NCBI GenBank assembly: GCA_963742105.1
Contig: CAVUKN010000007.1
Span: 1,550,001 to 1,614,000 of the forward strand
Length of the DNA: 64,000 bases
Direction: 5' to 3'
Source: Gp6-AA40 sp963742105
GTDB lineage: Bacteria; Acidobacteriota; Vicinamibacteria; Vicinamibacterales; UBA2999
Below are positions 44,413 to 54,114 of the stretch, piece by piece (positions within the stretch are counted from its first letter, which is position 1; each line of letters starts with the position of its first letter). Both the position numbers and the translations under genes were made by a program. The notes under the pieces were generated by a model that was not told the DNA's origin, searched no databases, and was given only the letters and a program-made list of their open reading frames with translations.

Positions 44413-44866
44413 TTTCACGCTTCTCGGTTCTCGCTTCTCGGTTCGTGTTCAGGGTTCGGAGTTCGGTTCGGAGTTCGGTTCGGCGTTCGGACTTCGGGGT
44501 TCGGACCTGCCGGGTTCGGGGTTCGGACTTCCGGTTCGGGGTTCGGGGTTCGGGGTTCGGGGTTCGGGTTCGGGGTTCGCGAATATGGACCGAACGCCAA
44601 CCCTTGACGCCGACCTCGAACTGGGAACTCCAAAGCCGGAACTCGAACTGCGACCCTCGAACTCGGAACTCGGAACTCGGAACTCGGAACTTGGAACTTG
44701 GAACTTGGAACTTGGAACTTGGAACTTGGAACTTGGAACTTGGCTGGAACTTCGAACTTCGAACTTCGAACCGAACTCCGAAGTTCGAACTTCGAACCGA
44801 ACTCCGAACCTGAACACGAACCGAGAAGCGAGAACCGAGAAGTGCGAAGTTCGTACACAGGTATCA
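44413..44866. repeat. Longest palindromic heptamer array, TTCTCGG/GGTTCGG and GGAACTT families
   Basis: This 454-bp element occupies the nagZ / sugar-kinase divergent gap of 475 bp, which holds no gene. The left side has TTCTCGC/TTCTCGG units, then many GGTTCGG/GGGTTCG units (44450-44580). The middle 44660-44745 has GGAACTC, then about eight GGAACTT units. The right side mirrors the start (CCGAACCTGAACACGAACC, then GAGAAGCGAGAACC). The outer 40 bp match the ends of the 61.4 kb locus. Confidence 0.92.
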
Positions 44867-44873
44867 TCCCGTT

Positions 44874-45866
44874 GTGCGATCACTCGAGACCTCGGCGCCC
44901 ACGCGCATTGATCTGGCCGGCGGCACGATGGACATCTGGCCGTTGTACCTGTTTCACCCCGGCGCACAGACGTTGAACGCGGCGATCAGCATTCGTGCAC
45001 GGGCGCGCATCGAATCACGGCCGGACGACCGTATCGAGATCCGGTCGCTCGACACCGGCGCCAGCGTCACCGCCGGGCACTGGCGCGAGCTTCGCCACGA
45101 ACCCGGGTTGCGCCTGCTTTCCCTGCTGGTGCATTTCTTCGAGGTCTCCGGCATCACGCTGACGACGACGTCGGAGTCGCCGGCGGGCGCCGGCATTGCC
45201 GGCTCCTCGGCGCTGAACGTGGCCGTGTGCGCGGCGCTCGCGGGCTGGAAGCGGGTTCACTACGAACCGGAGGCGTTGCTGGAGATCGCGCAGAACGTCG
45301 AGGCCCAGACGATCAATGTTCCCACCGGTCTCCAGGACTACCGTCCCGCGCTGTACGGCGGGGTGGCGGCCCTGGAGCTCGATGTCGATGGCGTCCGGCG
45401 GGTGCCGCTTCACGTCGATCCTGCCGAGATCGAGCGGCGCATCGTCCTCTGTTACACCGGTGAACCGCGGAACTCCGGCACCAACAACTGGGAGATCACC
45501 AAGAAACACATCGACGGCGACCGGCATGTCTTCGACTGCTTCGAGCGCATTCGCGATACGGCGGCGGCGATGCGGACGTCGCTGGCTCGCGGCGACTGGG
45601 ATGCCGTCGGGCGCAACATCAGCGACGAATGGGAGAACCGCAAACGGCTGGCCCCAGGCGTCACGACGCCTGCGATCGACGCCTTGATCGAACGGGCCCG
45701 CGCGGCCGGCGCGACGGCGGCCAAAGTGTGCGGCGCCGGCGGGGGCGGCTGCCTGTTCTGTTACGGTCCGCCCGACGCGAACGCGGCCATCCGCGAAGCG
45801 CTCGCCGCCGGCGGCGCCCGGCTCCTCGACTACCGGGTCGAGCGGCACGGCCTCGCGCGTGGATAA
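44874..45866 (+). CDS. GHMP-family sugar kinase (heptose/galactose-type)
   Basis: ATP-dependent small-molecule kinase, 330 residues. RIDLAGGTMDIWPLY near the N terminus resembles D-glycero-D-manno-heptose 7-phosphate kinases (HddA), the ATP loop is SPAGAGIAGSSALN near 102, and the C-terminal GHMP motif is KVCGAGGGGCLFC near 285. GTG at 44874, with TATCAT ending 6 bp upstream, may be leaderless. The substrate is uncertain: heptose 7-phosphate, mannose or fucose are possible. It overlaps polX by 8 bp. Confidence 0.8.
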   Translation: MRSLETSAPTRIDLAGGTMDIWPLYLFHPGAQTLNAAISIRARARIESRPDDRIEIRSLDTGASVTAGHWRELRHEPGLRLLSLLVHFFEVSGITLTTTSESPAGAGIAGSSALNVAVCAALAGWKRVHYEPEALLEIAQNVEAQTINVPTGLQDYRPALYGGVAALELDVDGVRRVPLHVDPAEIERRIVLCYTGEPRNSGTNNWEITKKHIDGDRHVFDCFERIRDTAAAMRTSLARGDWDAVGRNISDEWENRKRLAPGVTTPAIDALIERARAAGATAAKVCGAGGGGCLFCYGPPDANAAIREALAAGGARLLDYRVERHGLARG

Positions 45867-47580
45867 TCGCGCCGTCGCGCAGGTCCTGGCGGAAATTGCC
45901 GACCTGCTGGAGATCAAGGGCGAGAACGCCTTCAAGATTCGCGCATACCGATCCGGCGCCGACACGGTTGCCGCGTGGGGTGACCCGGTGGCGCAGTTGA
46001 ACGAGTCGCAGCTGCGCGAGCTGCCAGGGATCGGCAAAGACCTGGCGAAGAAGCTCCTCGAACTCAGCTCCACCGGCGTCATCGCCTACCACCAGGAGCT
46101 GCTGCAGGAGTTTCCACCGACCATTCTCGATCTGCTGCGACTGCAGGGAGTGGGCCCGAAGACAGTGGCCCTGCTGTACGGGACGCTCAACATCCGCAGC
46201 CTCGACGAACTCGCCGCCGCCGCCCGCGAAGGACGCCTTCGCAGCATCAAGGGAATGGGCGTCAAGAAGGAGGCGCTGATCCTGAAAGCGATCGAGGAAC
46301 GGGCGCGCGACGAGGGTCGGCACCTGCTCGCCGACACCTCTTCGGCCGCTGCCGAGCTCGTGGCCTACCTGCGGCGAGTGGCCCCGGGCGTCGAATTCAT
46401 ACCGGTCGGCAGCCTGCGTCGAGGCTGTGAGACGTGCGGCGACATCGACATCCTCGCGGTGGGCGGCGACCGATCGTTGATGGAGCGGTTCGTCGCGTAC
46501 CCGCCCGTCGAACGGGTACTGGGCCAGGGTGACACCAAGTCGAGCGTCCGCCTGCAGGGTGGTTACCAGGCCGACCTGCGCCTCGTTCCCGCCGACAGCC
46601 GCGGCGCCGCGATGCAGTACTTCACCGGCGCCAAGGCTCACAACATCCTCCTGCGAGACCGCGCGATTCAGCACGGATTGAAACTGAACGAGTACGGCCT
46701 GTTCAGGATTGAGGGCGACGAGCGCATCGCCGGCGAGACGGAGGAAGGCATCTACGAAGCGCTGGATCTCGCGTGGATCGAACCGGAGCTGCGGGAGAAC
46801 CGCGGAGAAGTCGAGGCCGCTGCAGCGAACCGCCTGCCCCGCCTCGTGTCGGGTGCCGATCTTCTGGGCGATCTGCACATGCACACGACCGCCAGCGACG
46901 GACGCGACACGCTCGAGGACATGGCTGCGGCGGCTGCCCGCCTCGGTCATCGCTACATCGCCATCACGGACCACAGCAAAGCGCTGGCGATGGCCAACGG
47001 CCTCGACGAAACGCGCGCGCTCGCGCACGCTGCACAGGTGCGGGCGCTCAATGGGCGCTTCGACGGACTGACGCTGCTCGCCGGAATCGAATGCGACATC
47101 CTGGCGGATGGCCGCATGGATTTGGCCGAGGACTGCCTGGCGCAGCTCGACTTCGCTATCGCCTCCGTTCACTCCCATTTCAGCCAGGACGAATCCGAGA
47201 TGACTGATCGCGTCCTGCGCGCGCTCGAGTGCCCGTGGGTGGACGTCCTCGGTCATCCGACTGGCCGGTTGCTACTCAAACGGGATGGCGTGCGCCTCGA
47301 CATGAACGCGGTCTTCACCGCCGCTGCCGCGCGCGGTGTCGCCATCGAGATCAACTGCAACCCCGCTCGCCTGGACCTCAACGACTCGATGGCGCGGGCG
47401 GCAAAGGATCGCGGGATCACGCTGGTGATCTCGACAGACTCCCACGCGGTGGCGACGCTTGGCGGACAGCGCTGGGGAGTGCAGGTTGCGCGGCGTGCAT
47501 GGCTGCAGCCCGCTGACGTCCTGAACACCCTGCCACTCGAGGAACTGCGCACGCGGCTCCGTCGGAATCGCCCGCGGTGA
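45859..47580 (+). CDS. polX: DNA polymerase/3'-5' exonuclease PolX
   Basis: Repair polymerase with an extra PHP exonuclease domain. 573 residues: HhH-rich 8-kDa and fingers domains (LPGIGKDLAKKL near 54, LQGVGPKTVALLYG near 95), palm GSLRRGCETCGDIDILAVG with both catalytic Asp and ADLRLVPADS with the third, then the C-terminal PHP domain (DLHMHTTASDGRDT near 337, GHPTGRLL, STDSH). All active-site residues are present, in contrast to the paralogue at 30934. GTG start at 45859. Confidence 0.95.
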   Translation: MDNRAVAQVLAEIADLLEIKGENAFKIRAYRSGADTVAAWGDPVAQLNESQLRELPGIGKDLAKKLLELSSTGVIAYHQELLQEFPPTILDLLRLQGVGPKTVALLYGTLNIRSLDELAAAAREGRLRSIKGMGVKKEALILKAIEERARDEGRHLLADTSSAAAELVAYLRRVAPGVEFIPVGSLRRGCETCGDIDILAVGGDRSLMERFVAYPPVERVLGQGDTKSSVRLQGGYQADLRLVPADSRGAAMQYFTGAKAHNILLRDRAIQHGLKLNEYGLFRIEGDERIAGETEEGIYEALDLAWIEPELRENRGEVEAAAANRLPRLVSGADLLGDLHMHTTASDGRDTLEDMAAAAARLGHRYIAITDHSKALAMANGLDETRALAHAAQVRALNGRFDGLTLLAGIECDILADGRMDLAEDCLAQLDFAIASVHSHFSQDESEMTDRVLRALECPWVDVLGHPTGRLLLKRDGVRLDMNAVFTAAAARGVAIEINCNPARLDLNDSMARAAKDRGITLVISTDSHAVATLGGQRWGVQVARRAWLQPADVLNTLPLEELRTRLRRNRPR

Positions 47581-49121
47581 GAGCTAACGCCATCCTGGTC
47601 GCCGCCGGCATTCTCCTCAGCCGGCTGGCAGGGCTGATCCGTCAACGCGTCCTCGCGCACTACTTCGGCCAGAAGGACGTCGCCGATGCGTTCACGGCGG
47701 CGGTGCGGATCCCCAATCTTCTCCAGAACCTGTTCGGGGAAGGCGCGCTGTCGGGCTCGTTCATCCCCGTCTATGCCGCTCTCGTCGCCCGCAAACAGGA
47801 ACGGGTCGCATCGGACGTTGCCGGCGCCATCGCCGCCATCCTCGGCCTGGTCACCGCCATGCTCGTCCTCGTCGGCGTCCTCGCGACCCCGCTGCTGATC
47901 TCGCTCATCGCACCGGGATTCGAAGGAGACAAGCGCGAGCTGACCATTACGCTGGTGCGCATTCTGTTCCCCGGCACCGGACTGCTGGTGATGTCGGCCT
48001 GGTGTCTCGGCATTCTCAACAGCCACCACCGGTTCCTGCTCTCCTACGCCGCGCCGGTGGTCTGGAGCGCGGCCATGATCGTGGCGGCGATCGCCTTTGG
48101 CGAAATGCCACTCCCCCGTCTTGCGGTCTACGTCGCCTGGGGGTCGGTCGTGGGCAGCGCGCTGCAGGTGGCCGTCATGGTGCCCCCTGTGATTCGCCTG
48201 GCGCCTGGTCTCCGACTCCGGTTCGACATGGCCTCCGAGCATGTCCGCGCCGTGTTGCGCAACTTTGCCTCGGTCTTCGTCAGCCGCGGCGTCGTCCAGC
48301 TCAGCGCGTACGTCGATCAGATTCTGGCCAGCTATCTCGGTACGGGCGCGGCCGCGGCGCTGCTCAACGCCGGGACGCTCTACACACTGCCAGTCAGCCT
48401 GTTCGGGATGTCCGTATCGGCCGCGGAATTGCCGGCGATGTCGGGCGAGGCGGGAATCGACAACGCATCGGTGCGCTCCCGGCTGGACGCCGGCCTGCGT
48501 CAGATCGCCTACTTCGTCGTACCCTCGGCAGTTGCGTTCATCGCGCTCGGCGACGTCATCGCCAGCGCGCTCTTCCAGACCGGCCGCTTCACCAGGCAGG
48601 ACGCAGTGTTCGTGTGGGGCATCGTGGCGGGGTCATCGGTCGGCCTGCTGGCCTCGACACTCGGCCGGCTGTATTCGTCGACGTTCTACGCGTTGCGCGA
48701 CACCTCGACGCCGCTGCGGTTTGCCGTGATCCGTGTAGTGCTGACGGTGGTGCTGGGCCTGATTGCGGCGTTCCAGCTGCCGCCCCTGCTGGGAATCGAA
48801 CCGCGATGGGGCACTGCAGGCCTTACCGCATCGGCAGGCGTGGCTGGCTGGATCGAGTTCCTGCTGCTGCGACGCGGCATCAATGCACGCATCGGTACCA
48901 CCGGCATCCCGCCGTCGACGCTGGCGAAACTGTGGGGCTCCGCGCTGGCGGGTGCCGCTGTGGCGTGGGGCGCGAAACTGCTCGTCGGCACGGACCATCC
49001 GCTGCTCACGGCTGTGGCGGTCCTCCTGCCATACGGCGTGATCTACCTCGCTATGACGATGGTGCTGGGTGTTCCGGAGGCGAGGGGCGCACTGGCGCGG
49101 GCGCGGAGATTACGGAGGTAA
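47577..49121 (+). CDS. murJ: Lipid II flippase MurJ (MviN)
   Basis: Moves lipid II across the inner membrane for wall synthesis. 514 residues with about 13-14 hydrophobic segments. The N-terminal SRLAGLIRQRVLAHYFG and NLFGEGALSGSFIPVYA near 54 are MurJ hallmarks, with the Arg residues lining the cavity. The GTG start at 47577 overlaps the polX stop by 4 bp. MurJ here lies away from the other wall genes but is complete. Confidence 0.94.
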   Translation: MRANAILVAAGILLSRLAGLIRQRVLAHYFGQKDVADAFTAAVRIPNLLQNLFGEGALSGSFIPVYAALVARKQERVASDVAGAIAAILGLVTAMLVLVGVLATPLLISLIAPGFEGDKRELTITLVRILFPGTGLLVMSAWCLGILNSHHRFLLSYAAPVVWSAAMIVAAIAFGEMPLPRLAVYVAWGSVVGSALQVAVMVPPVIRLAPGLRLRFDMASEHVRAVLRNFASVFVSRGVVQLSAYVDQILASYLGTGAAAALLNAGTLYTLPVSLFGMSVSAAELPAMSGEAGIDNASVRSRLDAGLRQIAYFVVPSAVAFIALGDVIASALFQTGRFTRQDAVFVWGIVAGSSVGLLASTLGRLYSSTFYALRDTSTPLRFAVIRVVLTVVLGLIAAFQLPPLLGIEPRWGTAGLTASAGVAGWIEFLLLRRGINARIGTTGIPPSTLAKLWGSALAGAAVAWGAKLLVGTDHPLLTAVAVLLPYGVIYLAMTMVLGVPEARGALARARRLRR

Positions 49122-49425
49122 CGGGCAGGGGTTACGGAGGGAACGGGCGGAGGTTACGGAGGCAACGGGATCACAAACGGGGAAACGGGGAAACGGAGAC
49201 GAACGGGATTAAGGCTTCGGGGGTGTCCCGGAGCGCGTCGAAGAACACGGCCAGGTCGAGCGAGCCCTCGTCGGTCAGCAACGTCCTTCAAACGAACGGA
49301 ATTAAGTCTTCTTGTACTTCGATCGTCCCGTACCCGTTCGTCCCCCGTTTCCCCGTTTCCCCGTTTGTGATCCCGTTCCCTCCGTCTTCCCCGTTGGCGC
49401 CTCCGTCTTCCCCGGTGGTGGCCGG
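49112..49425. repeat. Palindromic array, ACGGGGAA (8-bp) and GGTAACGG units
   Basis: The left arm has GGAGGTAACGGGCAGGGGTTACGG-like units and CAAACGGGGAAACGGGGAAA (49173-49192). The right arm has the inverse, CGTTTCCCCGTTTCCCCGTT (49347-49366), then CCTCCGTC units. It extends into the 3' end of the minus-strand gene at 49302. Same family as the 38.1-38.3 kb locus. Confidence 0.85.
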
Positions 49426-49682
49426 CGGGTCTTGTCATTTGCCGCCCACTCCTTCCGCATCTGGGCGATCCCTTCCATGTAGACGGTCGCCTTCTCCCGC
49501 TCCTCCTCCGTCGGCAGAGACTTGAGCAGCTCGATGGCGTGATCGAAGTCGTGCTCGATGGTTCGCCTGGTCGTCTGGAAGTAAATCTGGCGGAGATCCG
49601 CGAGCGCCGCCTTCGGGTCGGCAGGGCCCTGCTTGATCGACTGCAACGATACGAAGCCGGTTGGAGGTTTGGGTGCGTCCAC
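49302..49682 (-). CDS. Small conserved-type protein with repeat-derived C terminus
   Basis: 126 residues from GTG 49682. The first 85 residues form an alpha-helical domain (PKAALADLRQIYFQTT, then FDHAIELLKSLPTEEEREK) that looks genuine. From about residue 92 the chain is Gly/Thr/Lys-rich and encoded by the right arm of the repeat array, so the original C terminus has probably been replaced. It begins 14 bp after the stop of the helical-repeat protein gene. Function unknown. Confidence 0.55.
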   Translation of the reverse strand: MDAPKPPTGFVSLQSIKQGPADPKAALADLRQIYFQTTRRTIEHDFDHAIELLKSLPTEEEREKATVYMEGIAQMRKEWAANDKTRRPPPGKTEAPTGKTEGTGSQTGKRGNGGRTGTGRSKYKKT

Positions 49683-49696
49683 GTCCCGATCGGCCT

Positions 49697-50467
49697 CTAT
49701 TTGTCGATGACGATCTTCTTGCGGGCCGTGACCCGAAGGACGTCCGGCACATTGCGATCCGTCGAGATCATCTTCAAATCACGCTCGGTCAGCCGCGCCA
49801 GCAGGTTCATGGACACGGCGATCGGTGTCTTCGGATTCTTCGCCAGGGCCAGCGCCACCTGGTAGTTCTTCATCCACGCGCGGTTGGCGGAGATGATCCG
49901 CAGCACATCTTCCGAGACGTTGGCCATCCTGGAGATGCCTTCCACTTCCATCTCGGTCAGCTTGGGACTGCTCAGCACAGCGGCCGCCACGATCTTGTTC
50001 GGGTCGCGAATGAGAATCGCCCGCTCCTCGCGGCTACCCTTCATGGCAAGGTTCAACCGCTGCGCCACGTTCATCGACGATATGCGCTGGAGCGCCGACC
50101 CTTGCTCCCCCTCGGCCGGCTCCGCCGCAACTGGTGGCGCCTTGTCGACAAGCGGACCATCACTGGCCGCCGGGCTGACGGCAGCGTCGGCGCGGTCGGT
50201 GGCGAAGAAGTTCCGCAGCTCGGTCGGTACCTCCGGGCGCGCGACGAACGCCGCGAGCCGGTCCGGCGGAATCTCCGCAATCGTCTCCCTGGCTGCGGTC
50301 GACACGGCCGCATCCTCGTCATCGACGAGCATCGCGAGCAGCGCCAACTGCTCATGCCCACGCGGCGCGAGGATTCCCTGCGCCGCCATCATGCGGATAT
50401 CCGTCTCGACATTACCGCGACGGAACATCTCAACGAGCGGTGTGCGAACGCCGGTATCTATCGTCAT
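49697..50467 (-). CDS. Helical-repeat protein of unknown function
   Basis: 256 residues from ATG 50467. Two helical regions: HEAT-like at about 1-90 (GNVETDIRMMAAQGILAPRG, then VDDEDAAVSTAARETIA), and a conserved block at about 130-250 (NVAQRLNLAMKGSREERAIL; ANVSEDVLRIISANRAWMKN) separated by an acidic/Pro linker. I recall similar proteins as conserved hypotheticals in Myxococcota and Acidobacteria. A scaffold role is the most that can be inferred. It has no membrane segment. Confidence 0.7.
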   Translation of the reverse strand: MTIDTGVRTPLVEMFRRGNVETDIRMMAAQGILAPRGHEQLALLAMLVDDEDAAVSTAARETIAEIPPDRLAAFVARPEVPTELRNFFATDRADAAVSPAASDGPLVDKAPPVAAEPAEGEQGSALQRISSMNVAQRLNLAMKGSREERAILIRDPNKIVAAAVLSSPKLTEMEVEGISRMANVSEDVLRIISANRAWMKNYQVALALAKNPKTPIAVSMNLLARLTERDLKMISTDRNVPDVLRVTARKKIVIDK

Positions 50468-50542
50468 CGAATTCCCGGCAGCACGATGAGAAGGGCTGCG
50501 CGAACGGACACGTTGAATGATCTCACGCCGCACCCGCCACGA

Positions 50543-51133
50543 TCAGCACGGGCTCGTCGACGCGCCAAGTGCCTCAAACATCGAGATGGCGGCAAAACCC
50601 GCGGCACCGGCCTCGAGCACGTGCGGCAGGTTGGCCATGGATACCCCGCCGACGGCGAGCACCGGCACGAGTGTCGCCCGTACCGCGTCAGCGAGGCGCG
50701 CCAGGCCCGTTGGTGATGTCCCGGGCTTGGACGCGCTAGCGAACACGGTACCAAAGAGGAGAAAGTCTGCAGCGCCGGCAGCCGCTGCTTCGTCTGGCGA
50801 GTGCACCGACTGTCCGATCAGGAATCCCCGCGGCACGACCGGCCGCACACGCGACCCCGGAAAAGAGCCGCCGCGCAGCTGCACGCCATGCGCGTTCGCG
50901 GCCAGTGCGACGTCGAGACGATCGTTGACGATCACCCGAGTCGCGGTGCCACGGACGATGTCGACGGCGCGTTGGCACAGGTCATAGAGCGTTCGGGCGT
51001 CGAGGTCGCGTTCCCTGATCTGCACCAGCTGGATTCCGTTTGCGGCTGCACCACGCACCTGTCGGAGGACGCCCTCCGGACCGGGATCGGACAGCCTCCT
51101 GCGATCGGTAATCAGGCAGGTGATCGCCTTCAC
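50543..51133 (-). CDS. Second thiamine-phosphate-synthase-like protein
   Basis: 196 residues of TIM-barrel fold with ThiE family motifs: LVQIRERDLDARTLY near 37, VNDRLDVALAANAHGVQL near 68, FLLFGTVFASASKPG near 125 and the phosphate loop AVGGVSMAN. It could be a ThiE, a TenI-like protein or a MutT-associated thiazole-phosphate binder. It is the second such gene in the window (other at 13182-13826). It lies 2 bp after a small membrane-protein gene. Confidence 0.75.
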   Translation of the reverse strand: MKAITCLITDRRRLSDPGPEGVLRQVRGAAANGIQLVQIRERDLDARTLYDLCQRAVDIVRGTATRVIVNDRLDVALAANAHGVQLRGGSFPGSRVRPVVPRGFLIGQSVHSPDEAAAAGAADFLLFGTVFASASKPGTSPTGLARLADAVRATLVPVLAVGGVSMANLPHVLEAGAAGFAAISMFEALGASTSPC

Positions 51134-51135
51134 GC

Positions 51136-51408
51136 CTACTCTTCAGCCGGTTGCGATCGCGCGATCGAGACGTCGTCGGCAGCCGTCCGGCGCGAGGCGA
51201 ACAGCCCGACGAGTTCCCCGAGGGCCGCGAAGATGTTGATCACGCCGAGGCCGGTGATGGCGCCGCGAACGAAGTTGTTCGTGATCAGCGCGCGAATGGC
51301 CGGCAGCGTTTCGGCGAAGTAGTTGCGGTCCCAGTACGCGGACCACGGGGCGAGCGTCAGTACCGCACCGACCTCGAGGAAGAAGATTGCGAGAACGAGA
51401 CGGCTCAC
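51136..51408 (-). CDS. Small two-helix membrane protein
   Basis: 90 residues with hydrophobic segments at about 4-22 and 48-70. GTG at 51408 overlaps the end of the preceding TPR gene by 4 bp, so it is probably cotranslated. I do not recognise the family. Linkage to the TPR and ThiE-like genes gives no clear function. Confidence 0.6.
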   Translation of the reverse strand: MSRLVLAIFFLEVGAVLTLAPWSAYWDRNYFAETLPAIRALITNNFVRGAITGLGVINIFAALGELVGLFASRRTAADDVSIARSQPAEE

Positions 51409-53459
51409 CGCCGCTCTCCATGCAACGTGCGCGACGACACGGCCGTGTCCCGTGTCAGCTGCTCGACCCGGGCGTGCACGTCACGATAGATTCCCGCATC
51501 GGCTTCCAGCTCGATGAAGACCGCGAGCGCGCGCACCGACTCGCCGACGCGTTCGAGCACGTCGGCGAGTTCGTAGAGAACCGCGAAACCCTCATCGGCC
51601 GACGGCGCCGCGGTCTCCGCTGCTCGTTCGAACCATTCGACGGCAGTCCTCAGGTCTCCCCGGGAGGCCTCGAGCCGTCCGAGTTGGACTGCGGCCCTGA
51701 ATCGGAACTTCGGCATGCGCGCCGCCGCCTGAAGTGCGGCCGCCGCTTCCTCCGCCCTGCCGTGTCGCAGATGCTCCTGCGCACGCTCCAGCAGCGCTGC
51801 CGCTTCTGCCATCTGTTCGGCTGGGTCCTGACGCCGCGGCGACGGCACTTCTGCCGGACGAGAGTCGTGGCTCTCAGCAATCGGCATGTGTGGCGGTACG
51901 GAACCGGGCGCGGTTTGCAAGCCAGCCAGCACCGAGCTGAGATCGACCTCGGACGGAGCGGCCGCGGTCGAAGCACCGGTCGACGCAGGCCGTGTTGTGT
52001 CGGAATCCGCAGCCAGCGGCACACTCGCCCGCTCGAGCATGTCGCTCGCGGCCAGCAGTTCTTCGATGTCGAGCGATGGTCCGGATGCGGCCGCCTCGCT
52101 GCGGGAGGTTGAGTCGGTGACGTCAGGAGTGCTGATCACCGGCTTCTCGAGCGACGCCGCGAGGTGTTCCGGCCGTCGTTCGATCTCCGGCGGCGCCTCC
52201 GCCATCGCCTCGCTGGTGTCGGGGAAGCCGAACGTACTCTCGAACAGCGGCTCGGAATTGCGAAGGGTGGCGATGACCTCCTCCGGGTTCTCAACACCGA
52301 GGATTTCCAACGCGCGGCGCAGCCGTTCGACATGGCGCTCGACGCCAGGCTCACGGGCAAGCAGGTCCTCGGCGATCACGCGCGCTTCCGCCGCCCGTCC
52401 ACTCTCGAGATAGGCGTCAGCAAGATGCCCCTGCGCGGTGGTGATCCGGTTGTCAAATCCTGCATCCACATACACGTCCACCAGCTTGAGGAGCGCCGGC
52501 ACGAGCCGGTGCTGGTCGACAAACTCCTCGAGGATCCGGGCCGCCTCGTCGAATGCCGCCTCGAACAACGCTGCATCGATCAGGATCTCGAGACACGCGT
52601 AGGCGTCGTCGATTCTTTCGGCCTGGAGCAGTTCTTCCGAAAGGACTCGGACCGCATCCCGTCGATCAGGCGCCAGGGCCACGGCACGCATCAGCGTGGC
52701 GAGCGCTTCGGCCGCGTGGCCGGCAAGCAGATCGTTGCGACCGAGCGCCAGCAGCACGTCCACGTCGTGACCGGCGCCATCCGTCGACAGAAACGACTGC
52801 GCCCGCTCGATTTGGCCCGAGGCAATCAACGCTTTCGCAACGTCGGCGCGCAACCCGTCATCCGCCGGCGCCAACACCGCCGCTGCCACCTTGGCGTTCA
52901 GGGCATCGCTGTCACGCTTCTGTTTTTCGTAGGCCGCGGCCGCATCTTGAAACAAGGTGACGGCGTGCGCGACGTCGCCCATCTCCTCGGCAGTGCGGGC
53001 GGCGGCGACCTTTGCGTCACCATCGTTCTCGTCGATTGTCGCCATCCGCAGGATGCAGTCGGCAACGCCCTTGTGGTCGCCGCGCGCCTTCCGCTGCTGC
53101 GCTAGCTGGCGGAGGAACTGCTTGGCGTCGGCGAGCAAGCCCTGGCGGGCGGCGATATCAGACAGGCGAATCAGCGTGTGCTCGTGATCGCTGCGGACCT
53201 TGAGCGCCTTTTTGTACAGCGCTGCGGCCTTGGGGAAGAACCCCTCCTCGAACAGGTGATCGGCGACGCGCAGGTACTGGACGAGTGCGCGCTCGATGTC
53301 GCCGGCGCGGACATACAGGTCACCGAGCGTGTTGATTGAGTTCCAGTCGCGGGGCTGTTCCTCGACCAGCCGCACGTACTGCTCGATCGCGCCGTCGAGT
53401 TTCCCCTGCCGGAGCAGTCGCTCAGCCGTCTTCAGCGCCGCGTCGCGATCTATAGGCAC
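51405..53459 (-). CDS. Large TPR-repeat protein
   Basis: 684 residues from GTG 53459, 4 bp after the rnhB stop. TPR units run through residues about 10-350 (for example LLRQGKLDGAIEQYVRLVEE, then GDLYVRAGDIERALVQYL) and again near 600-670. The segment between about 430 and 560 is acidic and Ser/Thr/Pro-rich, probably disordered. There is no signal peptide. Likely a cytoplasmic scaffold; partners unknown. It continues the rnhB transcription unit. Confidence 0.75.
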   Translation of the reverse strand: MPIDRDAALKTAERLLRQGKLDGAIEQYVRLVEEQPRDWNSINTLGDLYVRAGDIERALVQYLRVADHLFEEGFFPKAAALYKKALKVRSDHEHTLIRLSDIAARQGLLADAKQFLRQLAQQRKARGDHKGVADCILRMATIDENDGDAKVAAARTAEEMGDVAHAVTLFQDAAAAYEKQKRDSDALNAKVAAAVLAPADDGLRADVAKALIASGQIERAQSFLSTDGAGHDVDVLLALGRNDLLAGHAAEALATLMRAVALAPDRRDAVRVLSEELLQAERIDDAYACLEILIDAALFEAAFDEAARILEEFVDQHRLVPALLKLVDVYVDAGFDNRITTAQGHLADAYLESGRAAEARVIAEDLLAREPGVERHVERLRRALEILGVENPEEVIATLRNSEPLFESTFGFPDTSEAMAEAPPEIERRPEHLAASLEKPVISTPDVTDSTSRSEAAASGPSLDIEELLAASDMLERASVPLAADSDTTRPASTGASTAAAPSEVDLSSVLAGLQTAPGSVPPHMPIAESHDSRPAEVPSPRRQDPAEQMAEAAALLERAQEHLRHGRAEEAAAALQAAARMPKFRFRAAVQLGRLEASRGDLRTAVEWFERAAETAAPSADEGFAVLYELADVLERVGESVRALAVFIELEADAGIYRDVHARVEQLTRDTAVSSRTLHGERR

Positions 53460-53463
53460 AGGT

Positions 53464-54099
53464 TCATGAATGCTCCTCGATGGTATCAAACAGGCCGGAC
53501 TGCGGCCGGAAGGAGCGGCGATGCACCACGGAATAGCCGTGCCGCGACACGGCCGCCAGGTGCTCAGCCGTGGCGTACCCCTTGTGGTGATCAAACCCGT
53601 AGCGCGGATCCGACGCGTGCAGCGCCAGCATCTGGCGGTCGCGCGTCACCTTGGCAACGATCGACGCGGCCGCAATCGCGCTGCACTTGCGGTCGCCTTT
53701 CGGGACGCCGCGCTGGGCGATGAAGAGACCGGGGATGCGGAATGCGTCCACCAGGACCATGTCCGGGAGCGGAGCGATGGTCATCACCGCCCGACGCATC
53801 GCCTCCAGCGAAGCACGATGGATGTTGATGGCGTCGATTTCGGCCGGCTCGACCGACACGACTGCCCAGGCAATGGCGCGCCGGGTGATCTGCGTATAGA
53901 GGCGCTCGCGTTCGAGCGCGGTGATCGTCTTGGAGTCGGCGAGGCCGGGAATGTGGCGGTCCGGATCGAGGATGACGGCGCCCGCGGTCACCGGACCGGC
54001 CAGGCAGCCGCGTCCGACCTCGTCACAGCCGGCGACGCGATAGAAGCCCCAGCGCCTGACGGCGTTTTCCAAGGTGCGCATCGCACGCACTCGAACCAT
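53464..54099 (-). CDS. rnhB: Ribonuclease HII
   Basis: Cleaves RNA in RNA-DNA hybrids, including single ribonucleotides. ATG at 54099 (54081 is an alternative) gives about 211 residues. RNase HII motif CDEVGRGCLAGPV near 27 with the DEDD Asp and Glu, DSKTI near 58, VLVDAF near 117 and the GYATAEH region near 173. The rplS-rnhB adjacency is a common bacterial order. Confidence 0.94.
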   Translation of the reverse strand: MVRVRAMRTLENAVRRWGFYRVAGCDEVGRGCLAGPVTAGAVILDPDRHIPGLADSKTITALERERLYTQITRRAIAWAVVSVEPAEIDAINIHRASLEAMRRAVMTIAPLPDMVLVDAFRIPGLFIAQRGVPKGDRKCSAIAAASIVAKVTRDRQMLALHASDPRYGFDHHKGYATAEHLAAVSRHGYSVVHRRSFRPQSGLFDTIEEHS

Positions 54100-54114
54100 A
54101 TGCGTGCTCACAGG

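Noticed and set aside
44413..44866. Possible CRISPR-like array
   Set aside because: The units are about 7 bp, contiguous and degenerate, without spacers or leader; no cas gene is near.
51405..53459. Plus-strand frames inside the large TPR gene
   Set aside because: The minus-strand frame has continuous TPR periodicity; the opposite frames lack domain signatures.
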